Below, piece by piece: positions 22,370-34,769 of a stretch of 64,000 nt of DNA (the first letter of the stretch is position 1; every line of letters starts with the position of its first letter). The notes beneath the pieces are model-generated. The model had not been told where the DNA came from. It did not search any database and worked only from the letters and a program-made list of their open reading frames with translations. The DNA is taken from NCBI GenBank assembly GCA_023614405.1, contig CM042696.1:339441211-339505210 (forward strand), read 5' to 3'. The position numbers were made by a program, and so were the translations under genes. This DNA is from Avena insularis. Lineage: Eukaryota > Streptophyta > Magnoliopsida > Poales > Poaceae.

Positions 22370-22837
22370 TCACCTCTTGTTGGCCACGTACTCATTGCCT
22401 TTGGAGGAGGACCCTCCGTAGGAGGAGAGCCCAGCTCGCCGAAGACTCGACTCGTCCACCGCCTTTCCGCGCGCCTCGAGCTGCGCGATCACCTGCTGCT
22501 GGCACTTGAATTCCTCCTTCAGCAGCCAATGATAGCCCATCAGCATGTCCTGCAGTGTGTTGGAGGGTAGAGGATTGCCCCGTAGAGCTTCTCGACAGCG
22601 AGCCCACTCATTGTCGTTGAGTTTGATCAGCATGCGCTCGCCGGTGTTTTCATTCGTTGTGAGGTGCGGTTCTCCTCCCATCCCATTGTTGATGAGTGCG
22701 CCATTGCCACCGTTGGTGGGGCCACCATTGGGTGCGCTGCCGTTGGGTATACCGCCATTGGGTGGTCCGGTGCCAGATCCGGTGCCAGCGTTTTCGCGAT
22801 TGACGCCGGTGTCACCCACGTTGATGACGGCGCACAT
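22370..22837 (-). pseudogene. Gypsy II gag N-terminal part
   Basis: A 155-codon frame on the - strand with Gly/Asn/Pro-rich repeats (PNGG, TNGG) and then NDNEWARCREALRGNPLPSN. It runs into a TGA at 22370 and continues in frame with RLAHLTEQERIEAAKVLDFG into the 667-codon frame. One nonsense change therefore separates the two parts of the same gag. Confidence 0.72.
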
Positions 22838-23259
22838 GAAGTGATTGGCGAAGCTGTTGCTCCCACAACTTTCAGATCCGGAGCCGTAGGCTCCATCTTC
22901 TGTGGCTAGGTCACCTAGATCGGATCTGCGACTACTGTCGGTGTCTGTAGTCCTAGCTGTTGCTGAGGTGTTGAGCTCACTGAGGGTGCCGATTGGTGGC
23001 GGGAACCACCATGCTGGAGCCCCGCGCGGGTGTCGTTGGTTGGTGAGGCATGCGAAGCATGCTCAGTTGACCAACCTGGAAGCGGAAGCTTCCAATCGCC
23101 AGGCTGATCCCATCGCCCACGAACTCGAAAGCCGGGAGAGTGGCTGGCGTGTGGACGGTGAAGTCGAACACGCTGAAGAGCTGGCTAATCTCCATTGTTG
23201 CAGAGTTGTAGATCGCGGTTGACGGGGCGAAAGAAGCTGCGACATCAGCACTCCCAATT
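22838..23259 (-). other. Gypsy II leader
   Basis: Untranslated leader between primer site and gag start; no family match seen in any frame. Confidence 0.5.
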
Positions 23260-23276
23260 CCCACAAACGGTGCCAA
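23260..23276 (-). other. Gypsy II primer binding site
   Basis: On the - strand this reads TTGGCACCGTTTGTGGG, one base inside the LTR edge. The position and the TGG-type start fit a tRNA primer site. I cannot name the tRNA with certainty. Confidence 0.7.
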
Positions 23277-23277
23277 T

Positions 23278-23761
23278 TGACGAGGGTTTAACTCGTCAAT
23301 GCCCATTGTTATGGACTTGGGTTTTGGAGAAGGAGGGTGCGCTGGAGGCATCAATCGGCTAGCAAACAAGCACACAGGGACACAAGGTTTACCTAGGTTC
23401 GGGCCTCGTAGAGGTTCCTACTCCTTCTTGTCTGCTCTTGGAATTATCGAAGGAATCGAAGATTATAGGGGTGCGCAGATGCAATCTGGCGAGAGTTGTG
23501 GAAACTAGGGTTGTGATTGTCCTCCTCGCCGCCCCTCCTAGCCTTTATATAGATAACTAGGTCTCGGGTAGCAGGTCGAGTCGGTTACAGATTAGGGTTT
23601 TCCCTTTGAACTTTCTATCTTAAGCTTCTTCTTGTCTCACAAGCAATCGAGAGTCCGTGGGCCACTCAAATTCTTCATTGGGTCTTGGCAACGCCGTGGG
23701 TCTCTTCCGTATCTGGACCGTATATGCCAAACTCGAGTACCTGTAGGATATACCCATGTCA
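23278..23761 (-). repeat. Gypsy II 5' LTR, 484 bp
   Basis: The LTR has TG at 23278 and CA at 23761; in element orientation it begins TGACATGGGTATATCC. A TATA box reading TATATAAAG on the - strand lies at about 23543-23551, and the primer site is adjacent at the left. No second copy exists in the window. Confidence 0.75.
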
Positions 23762-25274
23762 GCTTTATTATGTGGAGAGAGTGAATGAGTAGGTGGAACA
23801 TGTATTTGCGGATGGATATTGGACCTAGTAGAATATCATCCTCGTAGACTCTTGCCCTCAGGAAGTAACAACTTCTTGGTTGAAGTGAACCCTGTGGGTC
23901 ATTTAGTACATTAGATACTCATTTATATGGTTTTAATCTCATGTTATCTAGTATTCTATAGTAGTTCAATAGATTTTTATAGGTAAGATACTTCTACTAA
24001 TTTCCTTTAAATATGTACCTTCAACTTCTTTGTAGAATGGATACATATTTCTCCTATACACAGGCTTTTCTCAAGTAGGAAGTGGACATAAAGACATGCC
24101 ACCATAAGGAGAGCTATGAGTCTGATGGATACTCTGCATTTGCTTCCGAGAGCACTTATGTAGACAACCTGGCCTCTATTGACTCTCAAACCATGCAAAT
24201 ATAGAGAACCGGGGAAAAGTAGACCGTGGTCACACGAGTTGATGAACAAGGTATTCCTATTTATCTCGTACTTACTTTTTTATCATGTCTAGAATTTTGT
24301 ATTCTGAAAAATGCAGTTCCTATGAAGCATATACTTACTTGGTCAACTCTACACACTAAATATCATTCTTCACAAGCTAGGAATATTTGTCATATGCATC
24401 TTCCCATATTCACCTAACTGTTTCTCTTCTCATTATTTACATCTTTGTAAACCATATAATTAATTATATCTACCATAATATTTTTTGTTTTGCTTTCGCA
24501 AGTAATGTCACGGACACGTAATATTAGGATATCAGCTATGTGAATATGAAGATTCTTGTTCTAAATTGCTTTCACCAGTGATGCCACGGGAATACATGTA
24601 ATATTAGGATATCATCCATGTTGGATTTCTTGTTCTATTTGCTTGCAGTAGTGGCCCCACAAGAAGATGATGATCTTAGACCAATGAACTTGATGAGTTG
24701 CAAACATATGAAGTGTGATTTTTTGATCTTGACGTGATGTTTTTCCTTTTGGAAGTTGAACAATTATTCTACAAATGGCAACTCATGGATATATGTATAT
24801 GAATTTGTATATGTCTTTTGTACATACCTCATCCTACATTATATTTAAATGGAAAATACTTGTATTCTTTTATTTCCAATAACTTAACTAGTGACCATCC
24901 CGTGAAATATATATATATATATGCCAGTGATTGACAAGCTGGTGTAAAATCAGCTAGTAAACGATGAATGTTTGTTTCGAAGAATGTACTTCACAATTAT
25001 ATAAACATGTCACCGAAAGGTTAGTCCCGACGTTCATGTGTAGCTGATGTTCATCACTTATTGCAATACTTTTGACATAGATAGGTTATGTGCACGCCGC
25101 TAGAATGTCAATGGTTAGACGCGTCTTGTCGGCTAGAGTACCTATTGTCGACGGGCAAAAATAAAATTACTCGTCAGTGCTAGAATTTGGACGACGAGTT
25201 CTAAATCTATCAGTAGTAAGGTGTTACCAGTCATTATATACTACTGACGAACATCTCTATGGTTGTTGTAGTGG
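23762..25274. mobile_element. CACTA terminal fragment
   Basis: The right edge at 25274 is the inverted CACTA end (CACTACAACAACC on the - strand). Upstream, 25090-25260 is full of short GTCGACGG / CGTCAGT / CTGACGAAC-type words, typical of CACTA subterminal repeats. Further left is AT-rich sequence with an (AT)n run at 24907-24922 and no transposase motif. The other terminus is not found, so this is an orphan end; how far left the element reaches is uncertain. Confidence 0.6.
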
Positions 25275-25957
25275 ATTCCGGGCTCATCACTGCTAAGCCA
25301 TTTCACACTAGTGAACCTTATAGCTAGGAATGTATATGAAGATGTGTTATTTTACATGATCATGATCGTAGCTACTATCATGGATCCTGTAGCCGAAGAC
25401 TGACAAAATCTCAGATTCATCAAATATTCTTTGATTTCAGGGACCAACAATGAAATTATATATCTTCAAATTCAGTTAGTTTTAGTATCAGGTAGTTTCA
25501 TTAATTCTCCAGCATGTGAGTCGTGAGGCCCGCAATAGAGTCTACACATGACATGTCTCAGGAGGGCGCAACCACGTGAACCCGACTAAAACAGGAGCAT
25601 GCCAGGAAGAAAATCTTACGCCACCTGGTCGTACGGTTCATCTTATACAACACGTGGATTCACGAATCACATAGTACCAAAGTATTCTTTTCCCCATCAG
25701 TTCATCATGTCTAGAATAAGGTTCTCTGGTGATGGTGGTTGCCAAAGGTTGAGCGGGTGAGGAGATGCTCAAGGAAAGGAACCGTCCATGGCGGATCAAC
25801 GTTGTCAACCTTGTGATGTTACAACTTGTTGTCCACGTATCCAGGTGGGTGTGCTCGGCTCAAGAGGGGACTGATGGCCAGCGCAAGCTCTGCGGCTTTC
25901 GGCGGAGGCCATCGCACAGAGGCAAAGAGCTCTGTCACTCTTGTGCATGATGCTCGC
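25275..25957. other. No gene recognised
   Basis: Mixed-composition sequence without recognised family, repeat or open frame beyond background. Confidence 0.4.
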
Positions 25958-26470
25958 TTAATGGAGATGGCTTGATCTCTTCTCTTTCTTCGTATTTTCC
26001 CCAATCCCATGAACAACAGCTGCAATATTTGCCAGTTCTCTAGATGAGTCGCCGACATCGTAGATCCAAGTCGTCACAGGATTAACTTGTCTGATGCTTG
26101 AGGGTTCGTGAATCCATGTGGCACTCAGCGAACCTGGTCGTATAAGATAAGCATATGACCGTAGCTGCGGCTCGCGTCCGATAGGCAAAGTGCGGCATCC
26201 ATGTTTTACCATATCTTGAGAAGCGCCAGCATCTTCTGTCGTGGCTACCAGTTCTCGGGCTGTCGCCATAAGCACCTCTTCATCAACACCCGCAAAGTCA
26301 CCTGCTCGTCCCCGGGTTCCACCCGGATCTTGGTTGTTAGGGGAGGAAAAACCAGGGAAACTTACCCCTGGAGGCAAAATCAGGGTGCATACGGGATCCC
26401 TTCCTCCCATTGGGGAGATCTCCCCCTCCCCTGTGGTAGTTTGGCAACTGGGCAAGAAACCTAGGCACAC
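25958..26470 (-). CDS. Hypothetical 170-codon reading frame
   Basis: An open frame on the - strand, GC-richer than its surroundings. The protein has no signal peptide, membrane segment or motif I recognise. Its middle (REPQLRSYAYLIRPGSLSAT, then IHEPSSIRQVNPVTTWIYDV) looks like ordinary globular protein and not repeat sequence, so it may be an exon or gene fragment captured by or left between transposons. Upstream in another frame there is more GC-rich sequence up to 27000. It could equally be chance. Confidence 0.25.
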   Translation of the reverse strand: MCLGFLPSCQTTTGEGEISPMGGRDPVCTLILPPGVSFPGFSSPNNQDPGGTRGRAGDFAGVDEEVLMATARELVATTEDAGASQDMVKHGCRTLPIGREPQLRSYAYLIRPGSLSATWIHEPSSIRQVNPVTTWIYDVGDSSRELANIAAVVHGIGENTKKEKRSSHLH

Positions 26471-26774
26471 ATGCAGAAGAACAAGAATTCATTAGCAAGA
26501 AAGAATATAATGTTAAAACAACTGTAACATATCCGTTCGAATTAAAGTGTGGTCTGTTATAATAAGACCAACCATTACAATTAATATTCCTGCATAATTG
26601 AGAAAAACTTCTGAATGGATAAAAATTAGACACGGAAAATTTCCTATTCAATATGTTTACGGGTATGGGAGGAAAAATTCGGACCAATTGTCCTCCCTTT
26701 GTCCGATTTGCGCGGGTCATGCACCCAACGGTGGAATCTGGAAGTAGTGCACGCCGCCTGGAGCAGCCTCGCTT

Positions 26775-27005
26775 CCGCGCGTTGACCATCGTCGCCTAGA
26801 GCCACTGCCGCCTCGCTCACGCACGTATACGATCGGCCAGCACCAGTACCCCATAGCCCGGCCAGCACCTTCGTCTCGACCATCGTCAGAGCCGTAGCCT
26901 GGATCCACATCGCTTGCGCGCATCGACCATCGTCACTTGGAGCCACCTCCGACTCGCTCGCGCGCGCGTATACGACTACCCAACACCTTCGCCCCATAGC
27001 CCGAC
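26775..27005. repeat. Imperfect tandem duplication, period 141
   Basis: Two diverged copies share GACCATCGTC (26784 and 26925), GAGCCAC, CTCGCTC, GTATACGA and CCCCATAGCCCG. The block is GC-rich against an AT-rich background and is open on the - strand, but I recognise no protein. Confidence 0.6.
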
Positions 27006-27966
27006 TAGGAGTCCTGCTCTAGTCGTTTCTCTACTCTATCACAGCTCGACTTTCGCTGAATTACAAGAAACAGTGAGAAAGTTAGCATCTGTTTCACAAT
27101 ATAGTTTAAGTAAATTATTTTTCAAACTACCACCACTAACCACATTGAAGTTGTAGGACATAAAGATCAAAATAACAATGGAAGTAGTTCCAAGCACGCT
27201 GCTCTATTTTATCTTTTCGATTTTGCGATTTATAGGAGTTTCAGATTAACATGAAATCAATGGTCTGATTCTTATAGAAATGTAGACTGTAGATCCTTAC
27301 CAGCAATAAACAAGAAAGCCCATTGCTTCAACCTATATTTAACAAGTTGCAACTATGAGATAGGTTTAACAACACAAAGATGATAAGAAATTGTATGACA
27401 ACAAGTACTGTTTATACGTTGATGCACAATATCTCAACCAGTAACATGGACCTTACTACTACTTTCATCGGTGGAATTGATTTCCATGTGTCGCTCTAAC
27501 AAACTAGTACATACTCCTTTTCTTTAAGCAAAACAGATACAAATAGACACATATGCAAACAATGGTAATACATAGAGCAATAGAATCATCGACAGGTCTC
27601 CCTAGATTTTAAATGCATGTGAACAGTAATTATAGCAACTACCTGAAAGAATCAACAAAAGTATGTAAGAATAGTTCAAAGCCATCATTACGCAGAAAAC
27701 AAGCAGAATAATTGCTACAAAAATTTCTGTCCTTACACAACAGTCTACAAGGGCAAGAAAAGATATATCAACTCACACATTGGTACCATATTTCATCCAA
27801 CCTAGGCTAGAATTAACAAGATAGTATTCCTTTTAACTAAGAAACTAGCTAAACTAATAGATGTTCAGATTGTGTGTTTACAGTGTGGATGGTTAAAAGT
27901 CTAAAAATAGTAAGTATTCTATCTCATCATAAACATGCAAGCCTGTGACGCTCTATGAGCGTGACG
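27006..27966. other. AT-rich sequence, nothing recognised
   Basis: No reading frame, repeat or terminus recognised before the outer LTR element. Confidence 0.4.
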
Positions 27967-27971
27967 AAATG
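27967..27971. repeat. Left target duplication of outer element
   Basis: AAATG, identical to 42875-42879. Confidence 0.85.
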
Positions 27972-29462
27972 TGATACGTCCATTTTGCATCACTATTCTA
28001 TGTCTTAATTCACTATTATTCATTGATATATTTCGTATTGAGAGGTGATACTTATGTTATTTCATCTATTTTTGCATGGTTGATGACTTTTGGAGCATGG
28101 ACCGCTGTAGTCAGGATTCTGATGGAAAAGGTGCTGTTTGGAGGCAAAATTCGCGAAGATCAGAAAATCCGGGAAAATATATGGAAAATCCTATTTTTCC
28201 AGAAGACTAAGGATGCCAGAAGATGGAGTGGAGGTGGGCCATAGGGGGCCCACACCACCCCATGGCGCGGGCAGGCCTAGGCCGCGCCTGGAGGTCGTGT
28301 GGCCATCCTGGCCCACTCCAGCCTCTCCCTTCTAGCGTATATCATCCTCCCGAAACCCTAAGACTCGGGGAGTAACCACAGAAAGATTACGCCGCCTCTG
28401 CTGGGCGGAAAACACCAAGAGAGAAAGATCTCTCCGGTAGACAGATTTCTGCCGGGGGAATTCCTTCCCGGAGAGGGGAGATCGTCGCCATCAACACCAC
28501 CATCAAGCTGGATTTCATCGGAATCATCATCATCATTACCATCAGCACCCTCATCACCATCTCCATATTGCTGTAACAATTGTGTTGAATCTTGCTATAG
28601 TTCATAGGGGAAACTTTCCCGGTGTTGATTACTCTTTGTAGTTGATGCTATTGAGTGAACCATTGAATTATTGTTTATGTTCAGATTGTTATACATCATT
28701 ATTCCATCTCTGATCATGATCCATATGATGTCTTGTGAGTAGTTCGTTTTGTTCTTGAGGACATGGGAGAAGTCTTGTTGTTAGTAGTGAAGTTGTGTTG
28801 AGAAAGATTCAATAGATTGTTATTTAAGTTGTGGTGTACTTCTTCTAGTGGTGTCATGTGAACGTCGACTACATGACACTTCACCTATATGGGCCTAGGG
28901 GAATGCATTGTGTATTTGGCTACTAATCATAGGGGCTGCGAGTGTGAAACCTGAACCCCCGTTAGGAAACCATTGCACAAGGGACGTAAGGGTCTTAGAG
29001 TTTAAAGTTGTGGTTAGGTTTCTACCTTAATTACTTTCTTGTACTTACGGATGTTTGCAAGGGGTATAATCACAAGTATGTATTAGTCTTGGATGGGGCG
29101 GTACATTAGCATAGGTTCACCCACACAACACTTAGCAAGCTAAAGAAGATTAATCAACTATATGAAGCGAAAGCACTTGGATCTTCCCATGTGTCCTCGA
29201 GAACGTTTGGTCATCTTAAGTAATACAACCGGCTTGTCCTTTGCTGCATAAAGGATTGGGACACTTGCTGCATTTATTCCTACTGTCTTTTATTTACTCG
29301 TACTTTGTTTACTTGCTTTATCAAAAAACCCTAAAAATCCGTTTGCTAAGTATTTGCAGAGAATTCCTGATCCATACCACTAGCCAGACCTTCGCTCCTT
29401 GTTGAGTTCGACACTCTTACTTATAGAAAATCTGCGATACACCCCTATACTTGTGGGTCATC
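27972..29462 (+). repeat. N2 5' LTR, 1491 bp
   Basis: Begins TGATACGTCC and ends GGGTCATCA. It matches 41369-42874 along its length with only scattered differences by eye. It carries the 53-bp palindromic module (28250-28302) and an ATC/CAT-rich run at 28525-28560. Confidence 0.92.
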
Positions 29463-29576
29463 AAGACTATTTTACAAGCGCCTTGCCGGGAGTGAAGCGC
29501 TATTGGAGAGTGGAACTGGTAAAGGAAACTTCTACTTTGAGTATTGTTTACTTCTGCTAGTTGCTTTATTTTCGTT

Positions 29577-29585
29577 ATGGATAAT
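29577..29585 (+). pseudogene. First three gag codons of N2, cut by N3
   Basis: ATG GAT AAT at 29577-29585 is followed immediately by N3. The frame resumes at 36396 (TCG CTG AGT) directly after the duplicated ATAAT. The break thus falls between codons 3 and 4 of the outer gag. Confidence 0.85.
29581..29585. repeat. Left target duplication of N3
   Basis: ATAAT, identical to 36391-36395. Confidence 0.9.
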
Positions 29586-31214
29586 TGATGGCTCAGTGCA
29601 CGGCGCCCAGAAAAGTGTTGGTGCGTGGTTGATGTAGAACTCGTTGGGAACCCCAAGAGGAAGGTATGATGAGCATAGCAGCGAGTTTCCCTCAGTTATG
29701 AAACCAAGGTTTAATCGAACCAGTAGGAGCAAGGAAACACCTTAAAGGTGTTACTAGCTAAGCTTTGGCAGGGCGCACTACCGATGCTAGTAGCAACGTG
29801 GATACCTGCACAACACAACCATAGAACTTTGTCCCCAACTTGCGATGAGGTTGTCAATCTCACCGTGTTTTGCGGAAAACAAAGGATTAAACGTATCGAA
29901 TGGATAGAAGTAAAATTTTGCAGAAAGTAAACACAAAGCAGTAAAAGATTGTAGATTGTATGTAAAATACAAGGACCGGGATCCATGGTTCACTAGAGGT
30001 GGCTCTCCTTAGATAGATAACATGTTGGGTGAACAAATTACAGCGGGGCAATTGACAAACACCGAGAAAGCAATACATGCATATACTAATCATCTTGACT
30101 CCTCTGAGACTTGATTGGGCATTACAACATAATACATAGACCGCCATCCAACTGCGTCTATGACTAATAATCCACCTTCAGGTTATCATCTGAACCCCCT
30201 CTAGTATTAAGTTGCAAGCAACGGATTATTGCTTTACGAACTGCGTGTAAAGTAAACAATATGATTGTTCTATGAACAAAGGATTGTTGTTTTCTCCCTA
30301 GTAGCAACAACACATCTAGTACCTTAGAGATTTCTGTCACTTCCCCAGATTACCAGAGGCATGAACCCACTATCGAGCATAAATACTAACTCTTGGAGTT
30401 GCTAGCATCTACTTGGCCAAGATATCTACTAACAACGGAAATCATGCAAGATCTCAAATAACAAAGACATGATAGAATCAATAATCAATCTGAAATAGCA
30501 TCTCAATATCCATCGGATCCCCGCAAACACAACATGTATGGATTACAAAAAGATGATCTTGATCATGAACGGAGCTCACAAGATCTAAACATGAAAGCAC
30601 AAAGGAGGAGAAACCAGCCATCTAGCTACTACATGGATCCGCAGTCCAAGGATGAACTACTCACGCATCACACCAGAGGCTTGCATGGTGATGAAGAAGG
30701 CCTCCAGGGTGAATTCCCCTCTCTGGCAGGGTGCCGGGAAGAGCGTCAGATCCCTCCCGATCTAGGGATGGAGATGACGGCTACTACAGACTCTTTCGTG
30801 GATTTTTGATCGGGTACTAAGGGTTTTCGTCCTGAGGGCAATATATAGTCGGAAGGGGAGGCCGAGAGGGTGCCGGGATCCACCACACCACCCCCTGGCG
30901 CGGGCCAGGCCTGGCCGCGCGGCCAGGTGGTGTGGCTGGCCCTTGGCCCCTCTTCGTCTCGTATTCTAGCACTTGATCTCTTCCGAAAAAATAGGCACTT
31001 TGGCTTTTGTCCCGTCCAATTCCGAGAATATTCATTTTTTGACTTTCTTGGAACCAAAAACAGCAGAAAACAGGCAGCTGGCACTGTGGCTCTTGTTAAT
31101 AGGTTAGTCCAAGAAATCATATGAAAAGTACTCCAAATTGGGAACAAAACACAAGAAAGTGGATAAAACCAAGCATGGAACAATGATGCTTATAGATACA
31201 TTTGCAATGTATCA
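29586..31214 (-). repeat. N3 3' LTR, 1629 bp
   Basis: TG at 29586 and CA at 31214; in element orientation it begins TGATACATTGCAAATG. Very similar to 34770-36390. It contains the palindromic module at 30883-30935. Confidence 0.92.
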
Positions 31215-34200
31215 ACATCCCCAAGCTTAACTCCTGCTCGTCCTCGAGTAGGTAAGTGATAAAAAGAAATAATTTTTGAGGTGACATGCACCATCAAAGA
31301 CTTGATCAAAGTATTTGCAAAACACTCAAAGCTGGGATCATAGTACTTCAATCATAACATGAAAGACAAAGTTCTAGCAATAAGCAAAGAAACTATGATG
31401 CAACATGAAAAGGCACAAAGAAAAGAATCATGAATAACATGCTTTGCAAGACGTTTGTTTGTTTCACATAAATAAAACATAGCATAATAGTATTCAGCTT
31501 GTCCCTCAATAGAGTAGCAAATATAAATGCATAGGACACCTTCAAAGTTCAAAAGAGTGACTAGATACAATAGTTAAAAACAAGCAATAACAAGTTATGC
31601 ATCAATCAACTAGTCTTGGGACAATGCACATAGAACTAAGAATGGCCACTATGCTCTCAAAGTAGGTGCATAAAGATAGAAGGTGGAGACTCACTATAAT
31701 GGTGGAAGAAAGGCCTTTTGTAAAAGGAAGTAGGGATTCAAGTCTCATAAAGAGCTTCCAAAAATTATGGTACTTATAGCTTTCAGATCTCATTGCCCCT
31801 ATCATAAGCATCTTGAAGTGACTAAGGTTAAAGTGACACAACTAAGAGGATATGCTTGACAAGTTATAAACCGAAATCTCATGCCCCTTACTTACGAAGA
31901 CCGATCCTCATGCTACTCAACTTCAGTCATGAGTAAGCTCTTGTCATTGTAAGTACATGTGTATCATTAAGAACCACCAACGGGGTACCCCTTGCACATG
32001 ATACGGAAGCTTTCCCATAATCAAAATGACAAGGCAAGCAGACAATGAGCATCTCAGTGATCTTTTTATTTTCTATTTGCATAGGTTTTTATTGAGGATG
32101 CTTCATAGAGTGCTCATTATGGTGATGCTGCAAGTTTCCACCATGATTAGGCATGGCTTAGGCTAGCGGCCCAGGCATTTCTCTAACACACATACAAACT
32201 CCATGATCTTACAAGTTCCACTTTTATTTCACACCGCCAGGATCCGTAAGCAAAAGAACATGATATCAACGGGGTACAAAGTACAAGTGCAATGTTGAAA
32301 GCGTTCCCCATGGTACATGGTTCTACTAATTTCAACTTATAAAGCGCAAGCATATACGCAACAAAGAAGGACCCAATGGTTCAAGTTTATTAGAGGCAAA
32401 AAGTAAAGTGTGTCATCAAGTTCGTGAGAGCTTTAATCACTAGTTTTATCATAACAAGTGGAAGGTAAACAAAAGCATGAATATACTTGGAATAGCATAA
32501 GCTAGTAGGTAGGTATGGTGGACTCTTTGGAATAACTTGGTTTAGGGAGTTGGATGCATGAGTGGAACTCATACCTTGGTGGTGGAGGCTAGCAAAAGAC
32601 TAGGAGCGACAAACTAAGAGAGCAATAATGGCCATAATCATGCAGAGCGACAAAACATCACTGATCAAAGCATAAAGTGATACTACAAGTTGAAAACTAA
32701 AGGATCATAAAGGCTATGGTGACTTGTGACAGTCATAACATGGTGTGAACATGTGCCAAGTCAACCCAAATAAAGCATCAAAGGAGAATACCACTATACT
32801 ATGCTTTAATATGCTAAAACAACGCATGATTCATCCAAGGCACATTAAGAAATCTCAATTGTTTATAACAATTCATGCTACTGCAAATAATACTAATCAT
32901 AAAGCCAAAACAATATCAAGCATGGCATGACAAAGTATAGCCACAGTCAAGAACGAGCTCTTTTTACCACATAAGCATGAACTTTCCTACTCTTTTCCAA
33001 ACCAAACCAAACTATTTGCAAACCAAATGTATGAAAGAGGGGTTCCAACCAACTTATTCAGAAAACTAAGCAAACCAAGCAAACTAAAAAGAAAAACGAA
33101 AACGAAAAAGAAGACGCTCCAAGAAAAACACAACTGTGCATGAAATAATAAAAATGAAGCGTTTGGAAGAAACCTGGAATTTTTATTGATGAAGAAGGGG
33201 ATGCCTTGGGCATCCCCAAGCTTTGACGCTTGTACTTCTTGGATATTTCTTGGGGTGACACGCGTGGCATCCCCAATCTTGAGCTTTAGTCCATCCTTCA
33301 TCTCATTACTCATTCCTTCCATACACCTGAAAATTTTCCTTCATACAAAACTTCAAACAATCTCATTAGCAACATTAGTGCACTTAAGATAAATAAGTCT
33401 CAAGGTTCAGTTCTAGCACCAAATAAACTTCCATTAGAACACTAGATACTGTAGAACTTCCCTCAAAAAGCTCAATTCCCCAAAAGAACTCAAGAAGGAA
33501 CCAACAAGAAGCAAATGCAGAAAATGGCAGAAATTTGTCAAAACAGACCAGCAGGTAAAGACGATTTTTTTCGAAGACCTTCTGTTGCTCAAATCAAAAA
33601 GTGTTGAACTAACGAAAGTTAGATAACTACCTGGGGCAGAACCATAAAAAGTTACAGCTCAATCCGACATACAGAGCTCTCTCGGGAATGTTTACGGTGA
33701 AGCACAAAAATCTGTTTCGGGACAGCAACTTTCCCAATCATTACTTCACTCTCATTAGAGGTTACTCTTGGCACAAAAAGCAAATAAAAAGGATAATGAG
33801 CGGTTATTACTGAATTAATAACTTACAAGACTCATCTAAAACTCTTGGATTATCTACCAACAAGTACTTTTCTTTAACGCCTTTAAGTTAGGCATAAAAA
33901 TTTGAGAAGATGCTCTCATAGGAAATATGAATTGAAGTAAAAGAGAGCATCAAGAAGCAAATTCAAAACACATTTAAGTCTAACCCACTTCCTATGCATA
34001 GGAATATTTTATGCAAATAAATGCACAAAGAGCAAAATGATAGGCATAGGAAGATAAAACAAAAGTAACTTCAAAACTTTCAGCACATAGAGAGGTGTTT
34101 CATTACCATAAAAACTTCTACAACCATATTTTCCTCTCTCATAATAATTTTCAGTAGCCTCATGAATAAACTCAACAATATAACTATCACATAAGGCATG

Positions 34201-34769
34201 ATTTTCATGATCTACAAGCACTAGAGCTTTATTATAAACATTTTCAAAAGAATCCTCAGGAACATAACATTCACCCTCCTTTCATAAGCATGGGGGACAA
34301 TCAAATAATGTAAGGGATAAAGAGTTACTCTCATTAGAAGGTAGGCATGGGTAGATCCATTCTTCCTCCTTTTGTCCATCACTCTCCTCCTCTTTTTTCA
34401 TCTAATGAGCTTTCAGGTTTAGCAATTTCTTCTTCCATGGAGGTTCTAGCAGGTGGTGGTTCATCTATTACCTTAGCAGTCCTAAAACTATTCCCAAATA
34501 GGAAACTGAGTGAGCTATCCATAATGAAATAGTGATTGGAGTAGAGCTAGTCATAAAGGCAACTTAAGAAAGGAACTAATTTTTTGTGTTTTTCCAATAA
34601 GAAAGCAAACTAGTAAAACTAATTTTTTTGTACTTTTGAAGAACAAAACAAGCAAACAAAGAAAAAGAAACTAAGCAAAACAAAAACAACAAAGTAAAGA
34701 GATTGGTTATGAGGGACTCCCCTTGTGAAGATGTCCTTGACTCCCTGGCAACGGCGCCAGAAAAATTCT
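31215..34769 (-). other. N3 internal region, essentially non-coding
   Basis: The region holds the polypurine tract (31215-31230), a long stretch shared with N1 and with the far end of N2 (for example 32340-32480 against 40095-40290 inverted), a 21-bp palindrome at 33197-33217, and a gag remnant at 34009-34221. No protease, RT or integrase motif appears in any frame. Confidence 0.8.
34009..34221 (-). pseudogene. N3 gag C-terminal relic
   Basis: The - strand reads DHENHALCDSYIVEFIHEAT then ENYYERGKYG and LYVLKVLKLLLFYLPM. The N2 gag has the parallel segment DHCYGPCDRYIVKFMHDTES, SYYDRGK and FMLKVFIFRFFCLLM at 37540-37700. This conserved C-terminal block is all that is left of gag in N3. Confidence 0.72.

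Larger units (their letters stand above)
17234..23761 (-). mobile_element. Gypsy II, Tat lineage, 3'-truncated and RT-deleted
   Basis: On the - strand the order is 5' LTR (23761-23278), primer site, gag (22840-21030), protease (20830-20300), a damaged RT (20030-19046), RNase H regions, and integrase (18340-17247). The right edge is set by the LTR terminus at 23761. The left edge is a junction with element N1 directly after the pol stop codon, so the 3' LTR and any antisense gene are missing. It belongs to the same lineage as Gypsy I but differs clearly in sequence. Confidence 0.82.

Noticed and set aside
24907..24922. (AT)n run as an origin or promoter
   Set aside because: Simple dinucleotide repeat; no supporting context.
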